A stretch of DNA of 64,000 nt from Psychrobacter glacincola (GTDB taxonomy: Bacteria > Pseudomonadota > Gammaproteobacteria > Pseudomonadales > Moraxellaceae), in contig NZ_CAJGZH010000001.1 of assembly GCF_904846075.1 (NCBI RefSeq), positions 186,001 to 250,000 of the forward strand. Direction: 5' to 3'. Numbering within the stretch: position 1 is the stretch's first letter; the number at the start of each line of letters is the position of its first letter. The position numbers and the translations under genes are program-made. Of this stretch, positions 7,326 to 16,174 are shown piece by piece. A model generated the notes under the pieces. The model saw only the letters and a program-made list of their open reading frames with translations, did not search any database and had not been told where the DNA came from.

Positions 7326-8507
7326 TTAGTCAACGTAGATCACTTCTAACGGTGGAAAACCATTGAACTCAATAGATGAATACGAGTTAGTATACGCACC
7401 CGTGGTCAACCAAAAGATTTTATCACCAATCTCCAGCTCTTCTGGCAATTGATAGCCCGCTTCTTCATACATGATATCGGTCGAATCACAAGTAGGGCCT
7501 GCCAGTACCACAGTGCCTTTGCTGGTTGATGTTTCCATCTTAGGCGTATAAACCGGATACTTGATGGCCTCTCCCAACGTCTCGATTAAGCCTTGGAATA
7601 AGCCCACATCGGTATAGACCCAACGTGTTAAATCTGTGTGTGACTTACGTGAGATAAGCACCACGTCACTGACCAATACGCCCGATCCACCAACCAATGA
7701 ACGACCTGGCTCAAGGATAATCTCAGGCATGTCCTCTTCACTATAGTCGTCTGTCAAATAACGAGTGATCTCTTCAGCGTAGACTTTTATAGGGTTCACT
7801 TCACTGATATAGTTGGCTGGAAAGCCGCCACCCAAATTGATCATTTGTAGCTTAATATCTTCTTCGTTTTTCATCCAGTCAAACATGTATTTGACCTTGG
7901 CTAGCGCATCATCCCAAGCGGCAACGTCTTTTTGCTGACTACCGACGTGGAATGAGATGCCATAAGGCACTAGACCCAAATCACGAGCTTGAATCAACAG
8001 CTCAATCGCCATATTGGGATGACAACCAAACTTACGAGACAATGGCCATTCAGCGGTCTCAGACCCTTGTACTAAGATACGCACAAAGATTTTTGAACCA
8101 GGAGCGTGCTTGGCAATATTTTTTAAATCCGCTTCTGAGTCGGTCGCATACAAGTCAATACCTTTTTCAAAGGCATATTTGACATGCTCCGCTTTTTTGA
8201 TGGTATTGCCATAAGAGATACGCGATGGCTCAACGCCGCAGTCTAATACGCGATCAAGCTCATAGATGGAGGCACAATCAAAGTTCGAACCAAGATCAGC
8301 AAGCAAGTTAATCACTTCAACAGCAGGACTGGCTTTCATTGCATAATGGATTTTAGCATTGGGAAAAAACCCAACCATTTCATGATATTTGGTTTTGATA
8401 CGGCTAAGGTCCACGACCAAAAATGGCGTCTCGCGACCTTCAGCAGCTTGAGTGAATTTCTGCCAGCCGGCAGGGTCAAAATATTGGTCAATTTTGATCA
8501 TGGTCAT
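7326..8507 (-). CDS. Ornithine/lysine decarboxylase, PLP-dependent fold III
   Basis: A 393-residue alanine-racemase-fold decarboxylase of the eukaryotic ornithine decarboxylase type. The PLP lysine is K58 in HYAMKASP. GGGFPANYI and EPGRSLVGGSG bind the cofactor phosphate. GPTCDSTDIMYE carries the active-site cysteine and aspartate of ornithine decarboxylases, and the C-terminus has the TGAYTNSYSSIEFNGF segment. It would convert ornithine to putrescine, the first step of polyamine synthesis, and may also accept lysine as in Vibrio-type bifunctional enzymes. Diaminopimelate and carboxynorspermidine decarboxylases are less likely given the CDSTD motif. The start at 8507 is preceded by AAAGG. It is a single-gene unit. 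Confidence 0.88.
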   Translation of the reverse strand: MTMIKIDQYFDPAGWQKFTQAAEGRETPFLVVDLSRIKTKYHEMVGFFPNAKIHYAMKASPAVEVINLLADLGSNFDCASIYELDRVLDCGVEPSRISYGNTIKKAEHVKYAFEKGIDLYATDSEADLKNIAKHAPGSKIFVRILVQGSETAEWPLSRKFGCHPNMAIELLIQARDLGLVPYGISFHVGSQQKDVAAWDDALAKVKYMFDWMKNEEDIKLQMINLGGGFPANYISEVNPIKVYAEEITRYLTDDYSEEDMPEIILEPGRSLVGGSGVLVSDVVLISRKSHTDLTRWVYTDVGLFQGLIETLGEAIKYPVYTPKMETSTSKGTVVLAGPTCDSTDIMYEEAGYQLPEELEIGDKIFWLTTGAYTNSYSSIEFNGFPPLEVIYVD

Positions 8508-8665
8508 GGTAGGGAACCTTTAATAAAGACAGTAGGTGTTAAAGAGTAAATGCTCGCATCACGTCATTGTCATCTCACATTAGTGTCATCACGCATCTCA
8601 CAGGTGATAAAACCTTGCTTCCATGCTGATTAAATGACGTAAAAATAGCTTAGAGGATGAATGGA

Positions 8666-9220
8666 CTAAGAATGGCTGGGCTGCGGCTGTTTATCCGCCA
8701 TTTGTTCGCCTTGTTTTTCGCGTATTTTAACGATTTTACGCACTTTATCGCGAGCACGAGTTTGCTTGAGACGTGATAAATAATCGACGAATATGACCCC
8801 ATTTAAATGATCCATTTCATGTTGGATGCATACCGCGAGTAAGCCTTCGACTTCTTCATCGATTTTTTGACCATTCTCATCTAAGGCTTCAATACGCACT
8901 TTATTCGGGCGCTCAACACTGTCATAGACTTCAGGTACGGACAAACAACCTTCTTCATAGGGCTGTTTCTCTTTTACCAATGGTGTCACCTTTGGGTTGA
9001 TAAAAACTCTAGGGCTATTTTTATCTTCAGACAGATCCATGACGATGAGCTGAATATGGCGATCCACTTGGCTTGCCGCCAAACCGATACCTTGTGCCTC
9101 ATACATCGTCTCAATCATATCAGCGATTAAGGTTTTGATTTCAGCAGTCACTTCCTTAACAGGCGTAGCAATAGTGCGCAGGCGCGGGTCTGGGTAATTT
9201 AAAATAGGGAGTAAAGCCAT
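8666..9220 (-). CDS. def: Peptide deformylase
   Basis: Def removes the N-formyl group from nascent proteins. The 184-residue sequence has all three family motifs: [20 protein letters not shown] with the metal-binding cysteine, and the zinc-like metal motif HEMDH followed by [12 protein letters not shown] chose the ATG at 9220 because GAGGTG lies just upstream; a GTG three codons earlier is possible but would overlap that ribosome-binding site. The C-terminus is a hydrophilic extension ([18 protein letters not shown]). The usual partner fmt is not adjacent here. Confidence 0.96.
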   Translation of the reverse strand: MALLPILNYPDPRLRTIATPVKEVTAEIKTLIADMIETMYEAQGIGLAASQVDRHIQLIVMDLSEDKNSPRVFINPKVTPLVKEKQPYEEGCLSVPEVYDSVERPNKVRIEALDENGQKIDEEVEGLLAVCIQHEMDHLNGVIFVDYLSRLKQTRARDKVRKIVKIREKQGEQMADKQPQPSHS

Positions 9221-9363
9221 AACGCTCACCTCAATGATAGGGATAAAATAGGGTTGATATTATAGGATAAATGGGGACAAAAGTAATGCTTATCAATACT
9301 TTCGCACAATTATTGCTTTTTATCATCGTAAAAAATCAAGGAGGTCGCTTTTATTATAGGCAT

Positions 9364-9393
9364 AAAAAAGCCCTGCAATTCGCAAGGCTTTTT
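9364..9393 (-). terminator. Terminator of the GlsB-like gene
   Basis: GCCCTGC and GCAAGGC pair with one mismatch around AATTC. On the minus strand the hairpin is followed by a T run. Confidence 0.75.
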
Positions 9394-9534
9394 AATTTAT
9401 ATAAGCTAGATTAGATGTAATCTGACTTGCATAAGTAGAGTTGCTTTTTAGCAAATTGAGTTTAGTGGATCAAGCCACTTCTGAGTCATTAAAGTCACTT
9501 TGTGCAACCAAAACATCTGAGCAAAAGTGTAAAG

Positions 9535-9789
9535 TTATACGCCACGTTTGCTCATAATCATCTCATAGATAAATAACAGGATGATCGCACCGATTACTGA
9601 GAATATCAAACCAGTAAATCCGCCATCAGCATTGATACCGATAAGACTAGCTAAGAAGCCACCTAATAAAGCACCGACGATACCCAATACAATCGTCATT
9701 ATCCAGCCCATCGGGTCACTGCCCGGCTTGATAGCTCTTGCCAATAAACCTGTAACCAGACCTACAATAATCATCCAAATAAAGCTCAT
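9535..9789 (-). CDS. GlsB/YeaQ/YmgE family stress membrane protein
   Basis: A tiny 84-residue, glycine-rich integral membrane protein with three hydrophobic segments (residues about 3-16, 28-48 and 57-76). The ARAIKPGSDPMGWIMTIVLGIVGALLGG stretch, here given only as a region at residues 18-45, is the hallmark of the transglycosylase-associated/YeaQ family. Members are often induced by envelope, acid or osmotic stress, but the molecular role is unsettled. A GGAG-like ribosome-binding site lies just before the start. Single-gene unit with its own terminator. Confidence 0.9.
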   Translation of the reverse strand: MSFIWMIIVGLVTGLLARAIKPGSDPMGWIMTIVLGIVGALLGGFLASLIGINADGGFTGLIFSVIGAIILLFIYEMIMSKRGV

Positions 9790-10008
9790 ATTATTCTCCT
9801 AATTTATTATCATTTATAATAGTTAATCAATTTTGATAAGCTCATTGTAAGCACTGTATAGACGTAAAGGTAAGCGCGAAATGTTACCAGTGTATGAGCT
9901 ATGTGAGGAAAATCGTAGATTTGCTAATATGCAGGTAGAATAGGTAAATGAAAGGTTACAAAGGTAGTGAAGTCGAAAACGCCGTTTATATATTAAAGCA
10001 TTTTTGGA

Positions 10009-10056
10009 TATCGACGCTCCCTAATACTGATACTCTCTAATACCGACGTTCCAATA
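10009..10056. repeat. 16-bp tandem repeat, three units
   Basis: Units TATCGACGCTCCCTAA (10009), TACTGATACTCTCTAA (10025) and TACCGACGTTCCAATA (10041) share 7 fully conserved columns, and most differences are transitions. A fourth, very weak unit may follow. Confidence 0.7.
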
Positions 10057-10087
10057 GTCATCGCAAGTAATCAGAAAAAGTTGACCA

Positions 10088-10124
10088 TAAAAAAACGTTG
10101 CTCATTTATAATAAGCAACGCTCT
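10088..10124 (-). terminator. mpl terminator
   Basis: CGTTGCT (10096-10102) pairs with AGCAACG (10114-10120). On the minus strand the hairpin is followed by seven T's. Confidence 0.75.
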
Positions 10125-10164
10125 TATTTGACATCAGAACTAGACCGGCTAAATTATTTGTTAT

Positions 10165-10203
10165 GTAGCTTTATTAAGTGGCTTTATTACGTAGCACAGT
10201 TAA
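10165..10203 (-). repeat. 13-bp tandem repeat spanning the mpl stop codon
   Basis: On the plus strand the units are GTAGCTTTATTAA (10165), GTGGCTTTATTAC (10178) and the more decayed GTAGCACAGTTAA (10191). They encode the last residues and stop of Mpl on the minus strand. Confidence 0.65.
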
Positions 10204-11679
10204 TAAGCGTTGATGAACACCCTCAAAACCGCCATTCGACATAATCACAATGGCGTCACCCGCTTTTGCGTGCGTGTCGATATGCTCGATGATAGCATCG
10301 ATACTAGAGATCACCTGTTGGTTGCCCATGTTAGGATTTGCGCTATTGGCATTTTCAATGACTTCTTTTAAACCCCACTCCAGTCCTGTCGGCTCATACC
10401 ATAAAGTATGATCGGCGAGAGCAGCAGACTCAGCCAAGCTGTCTTGATGAATGCCCATTTTCATGGTGTTACTACGTGGTTCAATAATCGCCCAAATGCG
10501 TCTGTTCGCCAGTTTTTTCTTGGCACCATCTAAAGTCGTAGTAATGGCTGTAGGATGATGGGCAAAATCATCAAAGACTAAGATATCATTGACATCGCCA
10601 ATCAGCTCCATCCGACGTTTAATGCCCGCGAATGCTGATAACGCCGCGCACGCAGTTTTAACACTGACGCCGATGTTATAAGCTGCTGCGACAGCAACCA
10701 AGGCGTTATTCACATTATGCATGCCGCTCATCGACCAGTCGACGACGCCTGTGGCTTCTTCATCAGCAACATCAGCCGCAAAACTAACCGCAAATTGACC
10801 ACCATCTTCGCTGATAAGTTCAGCTTGCCATTCGCTGTTATTGTCTAAATTCTCATCTTCTACATTAGTAGCGTTTGCTGCTGAATCCAGTACGGCTGTC
10901 CGCCAAACGGGTGTCCAAACCCCTTTCGCCAACGTCTCCTCTAAGCTGGTAGTCGCTGTAGGCATAATGATTTTGCCCGTGCTTGGAATCATGCGCACCA
11001 TATGATGGAATTGGGTCTGAATAGCCTCAAGATCCACAAAAATATCCGCATGATCAAATTCTAGGTTATTTAAAATAGCCGTACGCGGACGGTAATGAAC
11101 GAACTTTGAACGCTTATCAAAAAATGCAGAATCGTATTCATCCGCTTCGATAACGAAATAGCCAGTATTTACCGAATCGTCATTATCAATTTTGTCCGCA
11201 CCCAAATAACTGCTGTGAGCGAAGACGTGCTGTAAATGCTCATCAGTGGTATCAACCAGTGGCACACCGCCGATTAAAAACCCAGTGTCGATACCCGCAT
11301 AGTGCAATATCCAAGCGAGCATGGTCGTCGTCGTGGTTTTACCGTGAGTACCGGCAACGGCTATCACATGACGCGATTGTAATACCTGCTCAGATAAAAA
11401 CTGTGGTCCTGAGGTATAGCGTAGACCTGTGTCCAGCATATATTCGATGACATCCATACCGCGCTTCATGGCATTACCAACGACGACTAAATCTGGTGCT
11501 GGTTGTAAATGCTCTACCAGATAGCCTTGCTCAATGGTCACGCCCGCGTTTTCCAGTTGGGTGGACATCGGCGGATAAACGTTGGCATCTGAGCCCGTGA
11601 CCGTATGTCCAAGCTCGCGTGCCAGCAATGCCAGTGAGCCCATAAAAGTACCACAAATACCAAGAATATGAATATGCAT
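10174..11679 (-). CDS. mpl: UDP-N-acetylmuramate--tripeptide ligase Mpl
   Basis: Mpl recycles cell-wall tripeptide (L-Ala-gamma-D-Glu-meso-DAP) by ligating it to UDP-MurNAc. The protein starts MHIHILGICGTFMGSLA, the characteristic Mpl N-terminus, has the Mur ligase ATP motif GTHGKTTTTTM, the NLEFDHADIF segment and the C-terminal DDFAHHPTAI and EPRSNTMK motifs. I use the ATG at 11679; the frame is open to 11724 but those residues are outside the family. At 501 residues it is longer than E. coli Mpl (457). Part of the excess is an acidic, Asn-rich insertion in the central domain (about residues 250-300). It relates functionally to dapB. Confidence 0.95.
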   Translation of the reverse strand: MHIHILGICGTFMGSLALLARELGHTVTGSDANVYPPMSTQLENAGVTIEQGYLVEHLQPAPDLVVVGNAMKRGMDVIEYMLDTGLRYTSGPQFLSEQVLQSRHVIAVAGTHGKTTTTTMLAWILHYAGIDTGFLIGGVPLVDTTDEHLQHVFAHSSYLGADKIDNDDSVNTGYFVIEADEYDSAFFDKRSKFVHYRPRTAILNNLEFDHADIFVDLEAIQTQFHHMVRMIPSTGKIIMPTATTSLEETLAKGVWTPVWRTAVLDSAANATNVEDENLDNNSEWQAELISEDGGQFAVSFAADVADEEATGVVDWSMSGMHNVNNALVAVAAAYNIGVSVKTACAALSAFAGIKRRMELIGDVNDILVFDDFAHHPTAITTTLDGAKKKLANRRIWAIIEPRSNTMKMGIHQDSLAESAALADHTLWYEPTGLEWGLKEVIENANSANPNMGNQQVISSIDAIIEHIDTHAKAGDAIVIMSNGGFEGVHQRLLTVLRNKAT

Positions 11680-11993
11680 AGACGTTCCGTACGAGCTTAA
11701 ATTAAAAGAATAAAAATGGAGCATTATCCCAAAAGTTACCGATATTAACTGTGGTGTATTCTAGGATACGCTCAACCTAATGATCATCAGTCTTGGCTAT
11801 AATTAAAATATTATAAATGGTGACGGTGTTAACCGTGCTTCATGTACCAAACGTACTATTGACGCCCGCTTGCCTTACCTCTACTTTATATTGCTTCGAC
11901 CCTATATTCTGTCACAAAAACAGCATAGGATCGCCAAGTAGCAGCGTCGAAAACGAGCACTTATTGTAAAGTAAACACCGCATGATGACCAAT

Positions 11994-12019
11994 AAAAAAC
12001 GCCCAACAAGTAGGCGTTA
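11994..12019 (-). terminator. Terminator of the NlpE-like gene
   Basis: AACGCC and GGCGTT pair around CAACAAGTA; on the minus strand the hairpin runs into a T tract. Confidence 0.65.
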
Positions 12020-12050
12020 TTAAGAGGATGGTTTGGCTCATTGAGCATCA

Positions 12051-12104
12051 CTATATTCAGAGCACCTAACTATATTCAGAGCACCTAAAATTTAGAGCCT
12101 CTAA
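12051..12104. repeat. 19-bp perfect duplication plus a decayed third copy
   Basis: The 19-bp sequence CTATATTCAGAGCACCTAA occurs twice in perfect tandem (12051-12069 and 12070-12088). A third copy of its last 15 bases, with three changes, follows at 12090-12104. Confidence 0.9.
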
Positions 12105-12124
12105 ATGTTTATGCCGCTATTTTA

Positions 12125-12763
12125 TTATTTGCGCGACAGGGTATAGTCATTGTTAGGTTTTTTATGTTCATCCATTAAGACAAGATGATTGTCTTGAATA
12201 TGATACGCTTCAATGTTTTTGTCTTCATAGACAATCGTAATCATATCATTGTCTTGACGATAAACACCAGGCTCAAACAGGGGTGCATTCGGCATTTCGG
12301 GATTGTTATCTATACTGGTTTTTAGCACTGAACCATCAGCAAACAAATTCAATGTAATATCAGTGCTATCACAAGATTTACAGGGTACCATGCCACCATA
12401 ATCGCCCATTAACGTGGCTTGTAACGTGCCATTACCCGGCTCTGAGCGTGTCAGCGATTGATGGGGATATGCACCGTTACTCGATTGGGCAGCCGCGATC
12501 AGCGATTGTCCTTCTGACACTTTATCTAGCTCACTACCCGCATTTAATAGATTGGTTTCTGGCAAGTTCTCTGCGCTAGCTTGTGCGCTGTTCTCTTCTA
12601 CATGATCGATAGGGGCGACCTTAGTCGTCATACCTTTATCGCCGCTAGACGAAGTACTATCACAGCCGATGAGCAGCACACAGAGGGGCAGCGCTAGCAA
12701 ACAACGACCACCGCGTTTGAGGATAGTTAGCGTGTTAGAACAAGTAGGCAAAAAATATATCAT
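12125..12763 (-). CDS. NlpE-like lipoprotein
   Basis: An exported lipoprotein with a lipobox LIGC after a hydrophobic stretch (LLALPLCVLLIGC). The N-terminal mature part is low-complexity and polar. It is followed by an NlpE N-terminal domain: GDYGGMVPCKSCDSTDITLNLFADGS, a region at about residues 125-150 with the CXXC pair seen in NlpE, and the GVYRQDNDMITI strand. NlpE proteins sense envelope, copper and surface stress in enterobacteria. Only the N-terminal NlpE domain is present. The start is uncertain: ATG 12763 (used) or ATG 12796; both leave a signal peptide with a long n-region. Its location near dsbB and dsbC fits an envelope theme. Confidence 0.75.
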   Translation of the reverse strand: MIYFLPTCSNTLTILKRGGRCLLALPLCVLLIGCDSTSSSGDKGMTTKVAPIDHVEENSAQASAENLPETNLLNAGSELDKVSEGQSLIAAAQSSNGAYPHQSLTRSEPGNGTLQATLMGDYGGMVPCKSCDSTDITLNLFADGSVLKTSIDNNPEMPNAPLFEPGVYRQDNDMITIVYEDKNIEAYHIQDNHLVLMDEHKKPNNDYTLSRK

Positions 12764-13244
12764 GGTCACACCAAAAAACAGTTTTTTAATAGTCATTCCA
12801 AATGATTATCGACACTATCGACAACTCAATACATTGTCAAAAAGGAAAGATAATAGGAAGTATAAATGTTTAAATTAGAGTAGAAGACTACGAGTGCCAT
12901 CTGAGGCTAGGCGGCGAGAAGAAGCTATCGATAGCCTATCGCCAATCAGTCAACAGTGATGGATATTTAAAACGCTATTTTACCCATCAAAAAGCAAATA
13001 AACTGTGTCAAGATATCAAAGGTTAAAGATATCTCTGTGGCCTTTTTGTTATGATAGGTTTAGCCATGAGCTAAGAATAATGGTTTAACATTGATAGATA
13101 TGACGAACCAAAATTATCGGAGATATTTGATAGTGGCTCATTAAAGAACAGACGTTTAGTAATAAACACGCCTGTTCGTTTGGAAAAATGGATCTAGCAA
13201 AAACAAAGGGTATAGCAAAAAGCAACGTAGGGGCTAATTCGCTA
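12764..13244. other. Intergenic region nlpE-dsbB
   Basis: About 480 bp without a convincing gene. Small frames here lack ribosome-binding sites or overlap dsbB. An imperfect hairpin near 13146-13178 (GAACAG/CTGTTC) lacks a T tract and is not a clear terminator. Confidence 0.5.
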
Positions 13245-13772
13245 TCAAGCAAGACGGTTAGGGGCAACAGGTCGTAAAATGCGCCATAATATCAACCCGT
13301 GTACCACCAATAGCAGACTAAATAGAATCAAAGATTGTTCAGGAATACTTAGACCCATAAATGTCCACTCAACAGAGGCACATTCGCCAGAACCTGCAAA
13401 AACTTCTTTAAATACTTGCAAAATCGGTAGCGTATCTAACCAATAATCCAGCCCTGGACCACAAGAAGGTACTTGGTCGGCAGGTAGATGCTGTAGCCAA
13501 ACATGACGTCCAGCCACGGCGGTCGCCCAACCGATACCTGCTAAGCTACCAAGCCACAATACCAGTCTAACTGCCTTAGATTTAGGGTTGAATAATGTCG
13601 CTATCAAAGCAAAACTGCCCATGATTATGAGGCCAATACGCTGAAAAATACACAGTGGGCAAGGCGAAAACCCCATATAGCGCTGTAAAAAAAACAGCGC
13701 AAAACTCATACCTATTACGGCTATTATCACCAAAAATATTTGCAAATTGCGGTAAGTGGTCAGCTTTAGCAT
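13245..13772 (-). CDS. dsbB: Disulfide bond formation protein DsbB
   Basis: DsbB reoxidises periplasmic DsbA and passes electrons to quinone. The 175-residue protein has four hydrophobic helices, the first catalytic pair in FSPCPLCIFQR, and the second periplasmic pair in PSCGPGLDYWL and GSGECASVEW. It complements the DsbC-like isomerase encoded at the left of the window, although the two are not in an operon. Upstream of the start I see only a weak ribosome-binding site. The gene lies 97 bp from the end of gshA, possibly in the same transcript. Confidence 0.95.
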   Translation of the reverse strand: MLKLTTYRNLQIFLVIIAVIGMSFALFFLQRYMGFSPCPLCIFQRIGLIIMGSFALIATLFNPKSKAVRLVLWLGSLAGIGWATAVAGRHVWLQHLPADQVPSCGPGLDYWLDTLPILQVFKEVFAGSGECASVEWTFMGLSIPEQSLILFSLLLVVHGLILWRILRPVAPNRLA

Positions 13773-13826
13773 CGGGCAGTTACTCTTATAAAGTAGTCAT
13801 CTATACACGTTAAGTGGCGGTCAGAA

Positions 13827-13882
13827 TTTAGTATTCAAAACTCAGCAATAAAAGCTCAGCAATCAAAGCTTAGCGATATTGC
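13827..13882 (-). repeat. 14-bp tandem repeat spanning the gshA stop codon
   Basis: Four 14-bp units begin at 13827, 13841, 13855 and 13869. CTCAGCAATAAAAG and CTCAGCAATCAAAG are nearly identical; the outer two are more decayed. The last unit holds the gshA stop and final codons. Confidence 0.7.
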
Positions 13883-15444
13883 TGTAAAAATTCCATAAAA
13901 TCTTCAGTTTCGGCTTTTTCAATCTCAGCTTGCTGTAATATCGATTTTTCTGCCAACACTTCATATTTGGCTTGGGTGTTTGGGCTAAGCGTTTGCTGTA
14001 ATAAAGACTCACGATGCTGCTGCGCCAAGGTAAAGCCAAGCTGCCATAAGCTGCCTAAACGCTGACTATCAGAGTTTACTTGTGCTGAAATAGTCGATTC
14101 AGAATGTCCTGCTTTGCCTTGCATTAACGCGATTGCTGCACGGTAATCGTTGCCGCCATAATGCGCATCAAGTAGCGCGGCAAGTGGTTGCATGCGTTCT
14201 AAATGCACCAGCATCCAGCTCTCAAGCAGTTGCTCTTCGCCGTTGTTTATAATGTGTAAGCCTTCGCGGCGACCTTCGTTTACCACGCGCTCAAGATTGA
14301 TGGCTAAGGTCTCTTCTTCCTCAGGTAATAGATCAGGTGAGTCGCTCAGCAGACAGTACAGCGCCATGACCTCTAAGAAACAGGCGCTAGATAGACGAAT
14401 ACCGACATCGCTATAAGGATCTAGATCGATTGCACGGAACTCGACATAAGCGATACCACGGCGCTCTAATGCTTCGGTCGGTGTCTCGCCGCTCATCGCG
14501 ATTTGTTTGGGACGAATAGGGCTATAGTATTCATTTTCTATTTGTAAAATATGATTGTTGATTTGGATAGGGTTGCCATCGGCATCATCCAAGCCAAGCT
14601 TGGCAAAGCTTTCGTGCGGAGTCTGAATCGCGCGGCGCAGTCCATCGACATACTCTGGCAGATAGTTATAACGAATATCGAGCTGTTCTTGTACACTATT
14701 GGTATAACCAAGCTTGCCCATACGTAGGCTGGTGGCAGCAGGCTTATAATAGGTTGAGTCGTTCAGCAGCTCTAAATCATGCTCACGACCAGCTAAGAAA
14801 CAAGGACAAACGCTAGGGCTAGCACCCAGTAAATACAGTACCAAACTGGTCAGCCGCTTAAAGTTACGGATAAGTCCTAAGTACTTTTCGTTTTTAAATT
14901 CTGTCAGCGTTTGCGCTTGTGCAGCAGGTATTTCAGCTTGCCAGACTTCAAATAACCCGTCGCCAAAAGACAAGTTATAATGCAAACCTGCAATCGTTTG
15001 CATGCGCCGACCATAGCGGATACCAAGTCCACTACGGTATAGCGTCTTGAGCTTACCCGTATTAGAGCTGCCATAATCAGCCAGTGGGATGTCTTCGTCA
15101 TTCGATGACAGCATACAAGGCATAGACAGCGGCCACATCAGCTCACCTTCAGGCATGGCTTGATAGACCAGTACATGCAACTGACGCAGCATGTTTAGCG
15201 TCTCTTTTGGTGAGGTTTTAGGGTCAGTAATTAGCTCAAGTAGGCTTTCTGAATAATCAGTTGTGATGAACGGATGGGTGAGCTTTGAGCCAAGTTTGGT
15301 TGGATGCGGTGTCTGAGCCAAGTAGCCATCGGGTCTTACGCGCAGACCTTCTTTTTCGATACCGCGGAGCATGCCTGTTAAATGCTTGCTATCAAACCAA
15401 TTAGGAATGTCAAAATTCACAAAGCTACTCGCAAAATTACTCAT
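13870..15444 (-). CDS. gshA: Glutamate--cysteine ligase
   Basis: GshA makes gamma-glutamylcysteine, the first step of glutathione synthesis. The protein of about 524 residues has the type 1 (proteobacterial) signatures: RGIEKEGLRV near the N-terminus, THPFITTDYSESLLELIT, the LSFGDGLFEVW region and the EFRAIDLDPYSDVGI motif. The frame is open to an ATG at 15453, so the start could be three codons earlier; neither ATG has a strong ribosome-binding site. The C-terminal residues QQYR and the stop fall in a short tandem repeat. Glutathione and the nearby DsbB/DsbC-like proteins share a thiol-redox theme. Confidence 0.95.
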   Translation of the reverse strand: MSNFASSFVNFDIPNWFDSKHLTGMLRGIEKEGLRVRPDGYLAQTPHPTKLGSKLTHPFITTDYSESLLELITDPKTSPKETLNMLRQLHVLVYQAMPEGELMWPLSMPCMLSSNDEDIPLADYGSSNTGKLKTLYRSGLGIRYGRRMQTIAGLHYNLSFGDGLFEVWQAEIPAAQAQTLTEFKNEKYLGLIRNFKRLTSLVLYLLGASPSVCPCFLAGREHDLELLNDSTYYKPAATSLRMGKLGYTNSVQEQLDIRYNYLPEYVDGLRRAIQTPHESFAKLGLDDADGNPIQINNHILQIENEYYSPIRPKQIAMSGETPTEALERRGIAYVEFRAIDLDPYSDVGIRLSSACFLEVMALYCLLSDSPDLLPEEEETLAINLERVVNEGRREGLHIINNGEEQLLESWMLVHLERMQPLAALLDAHYGGNDYRAAIALMQGKAGHSESTISAQVNSDSQRLGSLWQLGFTLAQQHRESLLQQTLSPNTQAKYEVLAEKSILQQAEIEKAETEDFMEFLQQYR

Positions 15445-15793
15445 AATAGTCATCTATTGTTATTTATTATGGCGGCTCAAAACACGACTGGCGTTTGACC
15501 ATAATGAAGGTAAATATTGGATTAAGAATGCCGTCAGTTTAGCTCAAAGCTGCCCTGAAAACCACGGACAATTACAAATACGATAAGCTTTACAGGCGCT
15601 CATTCATCTTGATTTTAATAGGTATTTCAATAAAAAATTTTATGAACAGCGCGTTACTGTTTTCTAAAAAACGCATAAAACAAGAAGCATCTACCTACGA
15701 GATAGATGCTTCAAAAGTACGACGTTAAGCTGTTTATGATAGCGTTGACTAACGAGGAAGATATCTTGATCAAAAGTCATGCGTCTTGCCAAC
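15445..15793. other. Intergenic region gshA-erpA
   Basis: This gap of about 350 bp holds the gshA promoter region and the erpA terminator hairpin (15678-15716). Nothing else is recognisable. Confidence 0.55.
15678..15716 (-). terminator. erpA terminator
   Basis: GAAGCATCTA (15684-15693) pairs perfectly with TAGATGCTTC (15703-15712). On the minus strand a T-rich stretch follows. Confidence 0.7.
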
Positions 15794-16174
15794 TTAAATA
15801 GAGAAGGATGAGCCACAGCCACACGTGGTGGTGGCATTTGGATTGGTGACGATAAAGCGTGCGCCCTCTAATCCCTCAGTATAGTCAACGGTAGAGCCTT
15901 GCAAATACTGATAGCTTAGTGAATCGACAACCAAGGTCACATCGTCATTATCAAAATTGGCATCGTCTTCATTCAGCTCATTGGCGAAGTTAAAGCCGTA
16001 AGAAAAACCTGAGCAGCCGCCGCCCGTCACATAGACACGTAACATCAGATCGCTGTCGCCTTCTTCTTCACGTAGACGTCGCACCTTTTGTGCAGCGCTA
16101 TCGGTTAAGCTTAAAACAGTTGGGTCTACTGGCTGGCTGGCGTTTGGATTAAATTGGTTGGCTGATTCGTTCAT
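15794..16174 (-). CDS. erpA: Iron-sulfur cluster insertion protein ErpA
   Basis: An A-type Fe-S carrier of 126 residues that delivers clusters to apo-proteins such as those of isoprenoid synthesis. The three conserved cysteines are present: [11 protein letters not shown] and the C-terminal [11 protein letters not shown]. The start at 16174 follows GAGGTAGAT; a longer in-frame version to 16267 lacks support. The N-terminal stretch of about 25 residues is polar and longer than in E. coli ErpA. IscA or SufA are alternatives, but the [16 protein letters not shown] end and its solitary location favour ErpA. Confidence 0.9.
   Translation of the reverse strand: MNESANQFNPNASQPVDPTVLSLTDSAAQKVRRLREEEGDSDLMLRVYVTGGGCSGFSYGFNFANELNEDDANFDNDDVTLVVDSLSYQYLQGSTVDYTEGLEGARFIVTNPNATTTCGCGSSFSI

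Larger units (their letters stand above)
9790..10173. other. Intergenic region upstream of the GlsB-like gene
   Basis: This 384-bp gap must hold the promoter of the GlsB-like gene. It also holds a three-unit 16-bp repeat (10009-10056) and the mpl terminator (10088-10124). No further gene is visible. Confidence 0.6.
11680..12124. other. Intergenic region mpl-nlpE
   Basis: The 445-bp gap holds the mpl promoter region, the terminator of the NlpE-like gene (11994-12019) and a 19-bp direct duplication (12051-12104). No gene-like frame is visible. Confidence 0.6.

Noticed and set aside
8550..8610. CATCTCAC/CATCACG stretch upstream of the decarboxylase gene as a tandem repeat
   Set aside because: Similar words recur, but no single period aligns them well.
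13085..13267. 60-codon frame overlapping the end of dsbB
   Set aside because: It overlaps dsbB, lacks a ribosome-binding site and resembles no protein.
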